This document shows, in pieces, positions 41,291 to 45,708 of a stretch of 45,708 bases of DNA (position 1 is its first letter; each line of letters begins with the position of its first letter). Where the stretch lies: positions 59,651 through 105,358 of the forward strand of contig MKTB01000023.1 in the NCBI GenBank assembly GCA_001897525.1, given 5' to 3'. A program made the position numbers and the translations under genes. The notes below the pieces were generated by a model. That model did no database searches. It saw only the letters and a list, made by a program, of their open reading frames with translations, and was not told where the DNA came from. Source of the DNA: Bacteroidetes bacterium 43-16. Lineage in GTDB: Bacteria > Bacteroidota > Bacteroidia > Chitinophagales > Chitinophagaceae.

Positions 41291-41754
41291 GCTCGTTCCT
41301 TTTAATAAGCTTCAAAGATAATGTATTTGATCATTAGGGGAGGTGGAAGAGTTGCCAAAATAATGATACCGGAATTATGAATTACCTTAATGATGATGTA
41401 TTGATAACCGTTAAAGTGTAAACAGGTTATTCTGAAGGAATACAGGTAATTTCTTTTGGCTATTTATAAAAATCAATAATCTAAAGCTATACCGCGTAAA
41501 GGTTCGATTTGTCTTTTTTAAATATACCTATAGTGTAGTTTTCAATTTAGTGTTAAATGATCTTGAAAGGAAATGAGTTCTTTTTTAGGTTATTTATCCC
41601 CTCTTTAAGTTTTTGCAGGATTACCTTAATAAATGTTAAATAATAGTATGTAGTTGTACTAATATTTTGTTTTGTATACCTTTGAGCAAAATAATTAGTT
41701 TATTATTAAACTATTTTTTAAATTAATTATATTTTCATTTTTCAATCAATTATT
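41291..41754. other. AT-rich 464-base intergenic region
   Basis: It holds the -7 element of the TPM operon (41313-41320, minus) and, near the other end, the promoter of the sigma-54 activator gene (41654-41684). The middle, about 41330-41640, is very AT-rich with no convincing gene, RNA structure or repeat that I can support; CTATAG/TATACC-like palindromic scraps occur near 41490-41530. Confidence 0.7.
41654..41684 (+). promoter_or_regulatory. promoter of the sigma-54 activator gene
   Basis: TTG at 41654-41656, a 20-bp spacer, and TACCTTTG at 41677-41684: a normal vegetative promoter with a leader of about 70 bases. Confidence 0.7.
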
Positions 41755-43131
41755 ATGAACACATTAGTTATTAGTAGTGATAGAAATTACGGAGATTTTA
41801 TAGGAAAGAAGATTTCTGAAAACTTTTCATCAATTATTTCCAGGTGTGATGCTGTTGATGAAGCAGTTCAACTGCTGAAAAATGAATCCTATCAAGTGAT
41901 AATTTTATGCATGCCGGTTTTGTCTCTGAATTGTCCTTTTGAAGCCTTCCAAATACTACAACCTGTTTGCGGTAATGCAAAAGTGATTTCAATCGTAGAT
42001 AAAATTAATATGCATGAGGCTATACAACTTATTCACCAAGGCATGTATACCTGCTTAACAAGACCATTTCCGACGGAAGAGCTTGTAAAAACTATAAAGA
42101 GCATAAACTTAAATAAGGTAAAAGAACCTGCAGGAAGCCTATTAAACATTACAACGAAAAAAATTATTAAAGAGAAAAAATACGTAATAGGGAATAGTGA
42201 GGTAACGGATAAGTTGTTTTCACAAATTAATCTTGTTGGTCCTACTTCGTTTAGCGTTATTATTTATGGAGAAACAGGAACCGGAAAGGAGTCTGTAGCG
42301 CAACAAATTGCCGATCGCGGAAAGGCAAAAGGTCCATATATAACTATTGATTGCGGCTGCCTCTCAAAGGAATTAGCATTGAGTGAAATGTTTGGTCATG
42401 AAAAAGGTAGTTTCACCGGCGCTGTAGACAGGAAGATAGGAGCATTCGAGCTGGCAAACAATGGCACTTTGTTTTTGGATGAAATCGGGAATTTAGATTA
42501 CGAAGTTCAGGGATATCTCCTTCGTGCGATACAGGAAAGGAAAATAAAAAGAGTGGGGGGTACTGTTGATATCCCTGTATCTGTGCGTATATTGGTAGCA
42601 TCTAATGAAAATTTAGCAGATGCAGTTAATCAAGGTAAATTTAGGGAAGATCTATATCACCGGCTTAACGAATTCAAGATAAATGTTCCGGCATTAAGGG
42701 AAAGAATTAAAGAATTGCCCCTTTTTATCGAGCATTTTTTAAAGGAGACTAACATTGAGTTGAACAAAAATGTGCTCATGCCCGATTCATTGACTATGAT
42801 GGTACTTAAAAAGTATGACTGGAGGGGGAATATAAGGGAATTAAGGAATGTTGTGAGAAGAGCCTGTCTCTTAACTCCGGACAATACGGCTATTTCATTT
42901 TTGCAATTACCAGACCATATAAGTGCATTGAATATTGAAAAATATGAAAGCACTACAGTAGAGGTCGAAAACAAAATAGATCCAAAAAATTGTAAACTTA
43001 GTGTTTCCGTTATTATGGATACCTTAAAAGTCGTAAATTATAATAAGACTCTAGCGGCACAAATTTTAGGGGTCGACAGGAAGACCATTTATAATAAATT
43101 GAATAAAAATAGACTGAATAAAAAGAATTAG
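41755..43131 (+). CDS. sigma-54-dependent activator with degenerate receiver domain
   Basis: A 458-residue NtrC-family enhancer-binding protein. Residues 1-120 have the receiver fold, but the phosphoacceptor Asp position carries Cys52 (YQVIILCMPVL) and the conserved Lys is Arg103 (CLTRPF), so normal phosphorylation is unlikely. Residues about 145-375 are the AAA+ domain: Walker A GETGTGKE (172-179), sigma-54 loop GSFTGA (218-223), Walker B GTLFLDE (237-243), and Arg-rich REDLYHRLNEF. Residues about 410-455 are a Fis-type helix-turn-helix (LAAQILGVDRKTIYNKL). No sensor kinase or obvious target operon is adjacent. The gene is clearly more AT-rich than the neighbours, with AT-rich gaps on both sides, which could mean recent acquisition. 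Confidence 0.93.
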   Translation: MNTLVISSDRNYGDFIGKKISENFSSIISRCDAVDEAVQLLKNESYQVIILCMPVLSLNCPFEAFQILQPVCGNAKVISIVDKINMHEAIQLIHQGMYTCLTRPFPTEELVKTIKSINLNKVKEPAGSLLNITTKKIIKEKKYVIGNSEVTDKLFSQINLVGPTSFSVIIYGETGTGKESVAQQIADRGKAKGPYITIDCGCLSKELALSEMFGHEKGSFTGAVDRKIGAFELANNGTLFLDEIGNLDYEVQGYLLRAIQERKIKRVGGTVDIPVSVRILVASNENLADAVNQGKFREDLYHRLNEFKINVPALRERIKELPLFIEHFLKETNIELNKNVLMPDSLTMMVLKKYDWRGNIRELRNVVRRACLLTPDNTAISFLQLPDHISALNIEKYESTTVEVENKIDPKNCKLSVSVIMDTLKVVNYNKTLAAQILGVDRKTIYNKLNKNRLNKKN

Positions 43132-43414
43132 GCAAGTTGCTCTTAATGATCCTAAGCATATTTATTGTATTAGAATATTGTTGCAATAATATACATCTTG
43201 GGGCTAGTCTAAAAGGTTGTTTGCACTATTTCGATTGTAAGATCGTGACATGTAGCCATCTCAAAATCAATATTTTTTGTATCGGATATTGCTCGACTTC
43301 ATTATATTTCCCTCGAAATGAAGACCTTTTGAGTTACTTTTATTGTATCGATTTCCGGATAAGCTACAGGTTAAATTAAAAAGGAGCAATCGCTAATGAT
43401 TGCTCCTTTTTAAT
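43132..43414. other. AT-rich 283-base intergenic region
   Basis: No gene is supported; an 80-codon frame at 43137-43379 has no promoter, no family resemblance and a Cys/aromatic-heavy composition. The only clear element is the terminator at its right end. Confidence 0.65.
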
Positions 43415-43418
43415 TTAA
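43371..43418. terminator. bidirectional terminator between the sigma-54 activator and ftsH
   Basis: A 21-bp perfect stem (43371-43391 with 43398-43418) and loop GCTAAT. AT-rich ends give T-runs in both directions. The ftsH stop codon (43415-43417) lies inside the right arm. Confidence 0.93.
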
Positions 43419-45457
43419 AGTTCCGGTGTATTCCCGGAATCAGCATGTTCTTCTTCGCTTGATTTGGGAAGTGCTGTATTCGGGACCACTTCTACATCTA
43501 CAAAGGTATGCTCTTCAAAAGGTCGCTTACCGATCAGGCGTTGCAGGTCATCTTTGTACAATACTTCTTTCTTCAATAATTCTTCTGCAATGATCTCTAC
43601 TTCTCTTCTTTTATCTTTCAGCAGACTTAAGGCTCTTTGATAAGCCTGGTCAGAGAGCAGTTTCACTTCCTGGTCAATTATTTTACCCGTCTCTTCACTG
43701 TAAGGTTTCTGGAAACCATTATCGTTCTGAGGATCGTAGAAGGAGATGTTACCGATCTTGTCATTCATACCATAGATACTCACCATGGCATATGCCGTAC
43801 GGGTCACCTGTTGTAAGTCGCTTAAAGCACCTGTGGAGATTTTGCCAAAGAAAATTTCCTCACTCGCACGACCCCCTAAGGTCATCGTCATATCATCCAG
43901 TAACTCCTGTGTTAAGGTCAGGTATTTTTCTTTAGGTAAATACTGTGCAAAACCTAAAGCAGCAGTACCTCTCGGCACGATGGTCACTTTTACCAGCGGA
44001 TGCGCATGCTCCAGGTACCAGCCTGCAACTGCGTGCCCGGCTTCGTGAAAAGCAATCACTTTCTTCTCATCCGGAGAGATGATCTTGCTCTTTTTCTCCA
44101 GTCCGCCGATGATACGGTCAATGGCATCATTGAAGTCCTGCATATCTACCTCGTTCTTGCCATTCCTGGCTGCGATGAGGGCAGCTTCATTACATACATT
44201 GGCGATATCAGCCCCGGCAAATCCCGGTGTCTGTTCTGCCAGCTTCCTGATGTCCAGGTTGCTGGAGATTTTGATTTTTGCCAAGTGCACTTTTAAGATC
44301 GCTTCCCTGCCTTTTGCATCCGGAAGATCAATAGATATCTGGCGGTCGAAACGGCCCGGGCGCAATAATGCGGCATCTAAAACATCAGGACGGTTAGTCG
44401 CTGCCAGCATGATGATACCACTATCACCACTGAAGCCATCCATTTCCACCAACATCTGGTTCAGGGTATTCTCACGCTCATCATTGCTCATCACGGCATT
44501 CTTGCCCCTGGCACGACCGATCGCATCGATCTCATCGATAAATACGATACAAGGTGCTTTCTCACGCGCTTGTTTAAATAAGTCTCTTACACGGCTGGCA
44601 CCTACACCCACGAACATTTCCACGAAATCGGAACCCGACATAGAGAAGAAAGGAACCTGTGCTTCGCCTGCTACAGCCTTAGCCAGTAAGGTCTTACCCG
44701 TACCCGGAGGACCTACTAATAATGCTCCTTTCGGGATCTTACCACCCAGGGCAGTATATTTTTTAGGATTTTTCAGGAAATCTACGATCTCCATAATTTC
44801 TACTTTAGCTTCGTCCAGGCCGGCAACATCATTAAAGGTAATGTTGACCATAGCGCCTTTCTCAAATAGCTGAGCTTTAGACTTACCGATGCTGAAGATA
44901 CCACCACCTGCGCCACCTGCTCCGCCTGCGCCCATTTTACGGAATACCAGTACCCATAGACCTACAAGCACTACAGCCGGTAAGATCAGTTGGGTTAAGA
45001 ATCCCCATGGATTGCTGCGCTCATCATTGAAGACCGGGATCTCTTTTTTACCCTCCGCCTTCATCTGGGCCATTACCGCGCGGTAGTTTTCGTCAAAGAC
45101 CTCAAATTTTCCGATATTGAAAGCATAGTCATATTTCGGCTCATTGTTGCTCTTTACAAAAGCATATGGATTATTATTCGGCTTCTCTTCCTGTACCGGC
45201 TTGTTGTAATATACTTCCGCTATGGAATTATTGATCACCACTACTTTGGAAACTTTATCCGCTAACAGGTCGTTTTTGAAGTCCAGGAAAGATTTAGGTT
45301 TTTGATCGCTAGAGCTAAAACCGCCACTCATGAACTGCATCCCGATAAGTACCACCAATATGATCCCGTAAATCCAGTAAAAACTCGTCCTTGGCTTCTT
45401 TCCCTGATTATTGCCATTCGAATTCGGCGGCGTATCAGGTCGTTTATTATTTTCCAT
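43415..45457 (-). CDS. ftsH: ATP-dependent zinc metalloprotease FtsH
   Basis: FtsH is a membrane-anchored AAA+ protease that extracts and degrades membrane and short-lived cytosolic proteins. It has 680 residues. TM1 is near residues 25-46 (FYWIYGIILVVLIGMQF), a periplasmic domain follows, and TM2 is near 155-175 (ILPAVVLVGLWVLVF). The AAA module has Walker A VGPPGTGKT, Walker B IVFIDEIDAIG and the SRH with RPGRFDR. The zinc site is AFHEAGHAVAG. The C-terminus is acidic. It lies 31 bases downstream of rsfS, a common Bacteroidota arrangement. Confidence 0.97.
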   Translation of the reverse strand: MENNKRPDTPPNSNGNNQGKKPRTSFYWIYGIILVVLIGMQFMSGGFSSSDQKPKSFLDFKNDLLADKVSKVVVINNSIAEVYYNKPVQEEKPNNNPYAFVKSNNEPKYDYAFNIGKFEVFDENYRAVMAQMKAEGKKEIPVFNDERSNPWGFLTQLILPAVVLVGLWVLVFRKMGAGGAGGAGGGIFSIGKSKAQLFEKGAMVNITFNDVAGLDEAKVEIMEIVDFLKNPKKYTALGGKIPKGALLVGPPGTGKTLLAKAVAGEAQVPFFSMSGSDFVEMFVGVGASRVRDLFKQAREKAPCIVFIDEIDAIGRARGKNAVMSNDERENTLNQMLVEMDGFSGDSGIIMLAATNRPDVLDAALLRPGRFDRQISIDLPDAKGREAILKVHLAKIKISSNLDIRKLAEQTPGFAGADIANVCNEAALIAARNGKNEVDMQDFNDAIDRIIGGLEKKSKIISPDEKKVIAFHEAGHAVAGWYLEHAHPLVKVTIVPRGTAALGFAQYLPKEKYLTLTQELLDDMTMTLGGRASEEIFFGKISTGALSDLQQVTRTAYAMVSIYGMNDKIGNISFYDPQNDNGFQKPYSEETGKIIDQEVKLLSDQAYQRALSLLKDKRREVEIIAEELLKKEVLYKDDLQRLIGKRPFEEHTFVDVEVVPNTALPKSSEEEHADSGNTPEL

Positions 45458-45488
45458 GCTAAAAATCTAAAACTATTATAAAAGGTTA

Positions 45489-45708
45489 CTATTTATTTTT
45501 TTTCCCTTTTGGATCAGGAGGTGTTTCATCATGGCGTTCTTTTTCGGCATCCATCCAAAGACCTTCAATGTCGTAGAAACTACGTTCTTCGGTCTGGAAA
45601 ACATGCACTACGATGTTGACATAATCCACCAGGGTCCACTGCTGGCCTACTTCAGCGTGGTAAGGTTTTTCTTTACAAAGTTTGTGTACTTCAGATTCGA
45701 TGAAGTCT
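45489..45708 (-). CDS. rsfS: ribosomal silencing factor RsfS, 5' end outside window
   Basis: The frame is open to the window end, so only the C-terminal 72 residues are seen; the stop is at 45489-45491. The visible part reads DFIESEVHKLCKEKP, then QQWTLVDYVNIVVHVF and RSFYDIEGLWMDAEKER, the conserved RsfS/RsfA (YbeB/DUF143) C-terminal region with the W-x-L-x-D-Y and H-x-F patterns. RsfS binds L14 and prevents subunit joining when nutrients are low. A charged tail (PPDPKGKKNK) follows. It is upstream of ftsH by 31 bases and probably shares its transcript. Confidence 0.93.
   Translation of the reverse strand, partial: DFIESEVHKLCKEKPYHAEVGQQWTLVDYVNIVVHVFQTEERSFYDIEGLWMDAEKERHDETPPDPKGKKNK

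Noticed and set aside
43137-43379. 80-codon open frame between the sigma-54 activator and ftsH
   Set aside because: No promoter, no recognisable family, odd Cys/aromatic composition, ends against a shared terminator.
44079-44873. 264-codon plus-strand frame opposite ftsH
   Set aside because: Antisense shadow of the highly conserved ftsH AAA/protease region; Ser/Ala/Ile-rich low-information product.
1-45708. CRISPR arrays, tRNA/rRNA genes, prophage, toxin-antitoxin or defence modules
   Set aside because: Read through on both strands: no regularly spaced repeats with unique spacers, no tRNA T-loop/cloverleaf signature, and no integrase, transposase, nuclease-methylase pair or similar gene.

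Overview
The window is chromosomal DNA from a member of the Bacteroidota, probably from the Chitinophagia/Sphingobacteriia side of the phylum; the family cannot be fixed from the sequence alone. Evidence: many genes are preceded by the Bacteroidota-type promoter (TTG or TTTG, about 19-20 bp, then TAnnTTTG) and almost none by a Shine-Dalgarno sequence. A secreted metalloprotease carries a type IX secretion C-terminal domain. There is a long Bacteroidota-type PurM, several small secreted TonB-C-domain proteins, and moderate GC content. No tRNA, rRNA, CRISPR array, transposase, integrase or prophage gene was seen.

Layout. 1-793: end of a class III aminotransferase. 923-1762: tsf with its own promoter and terminator. 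1857-3912: an AT-rich orphan gene for a secreted protein, bracketed by two same-orientation copies of a compound palindromic repeat array. 4038-5795 (-): rpsO and a cystathionine beta-synthase-like enzyme. 5985-7836: a solitary ExbD and two unknown membrane proteins. 8063-12509: a tight operon pdxA-engB-dapD-secreted protein-mscS. 12649-15765: a MutS2 without Smr domain and a CPBP protease. 15985-16788: a META/TonB-C fusion. 16984-18098: rpsF-rpsR-rplI with a structured leader. 18305-18529: a small lipoprotein. 18599-20640 (-): pyrD-fbp, divergent from purM (20787-21959). 22036-23994: a degenerate ureohydrolase divergent from yebC. 24136-27668: a secreted TonB-C-like protein, a thioesterase and a T9SS metalloprotease. 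27742-31228: a B12/radical SAM protein, a TonB-C protein and a Dph6-type ATP pyrophosphatase.

31389-34266 is a self-contained organic-peroxide response unit: an 11-bp-arm palindrome sits on the -33 element of a five-gene operon ohrR-ohr-DUF1304-nitroreductase-3-hydroxyacyl-CoA dehydrogenase. It is followed by a sterol-desaturase-family enzyme (-), a two-domain TonB-C protein, purC, an aminotransferase (-), a DUF1573-ubiA pair (-), a pair of TPM-domain proteins (-), an AT-rich sigma-54 activator with a degenerate receiver domain (41755-43131), and rsfS-ftsH (-), with rsfS cut by the window end.

Most of the window is housekeeping. The parts most worth a second look are the repeat-bracketed orphan gene, the OhrR operon with its unusual cargo, the pseudo-receiver sigma-54 activator, the metal-ligand-deficient ureohydrolase, and the family of anchorless TonB-C proteins. 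No wholly new multi-gene system can be claimed from the sequence alone.
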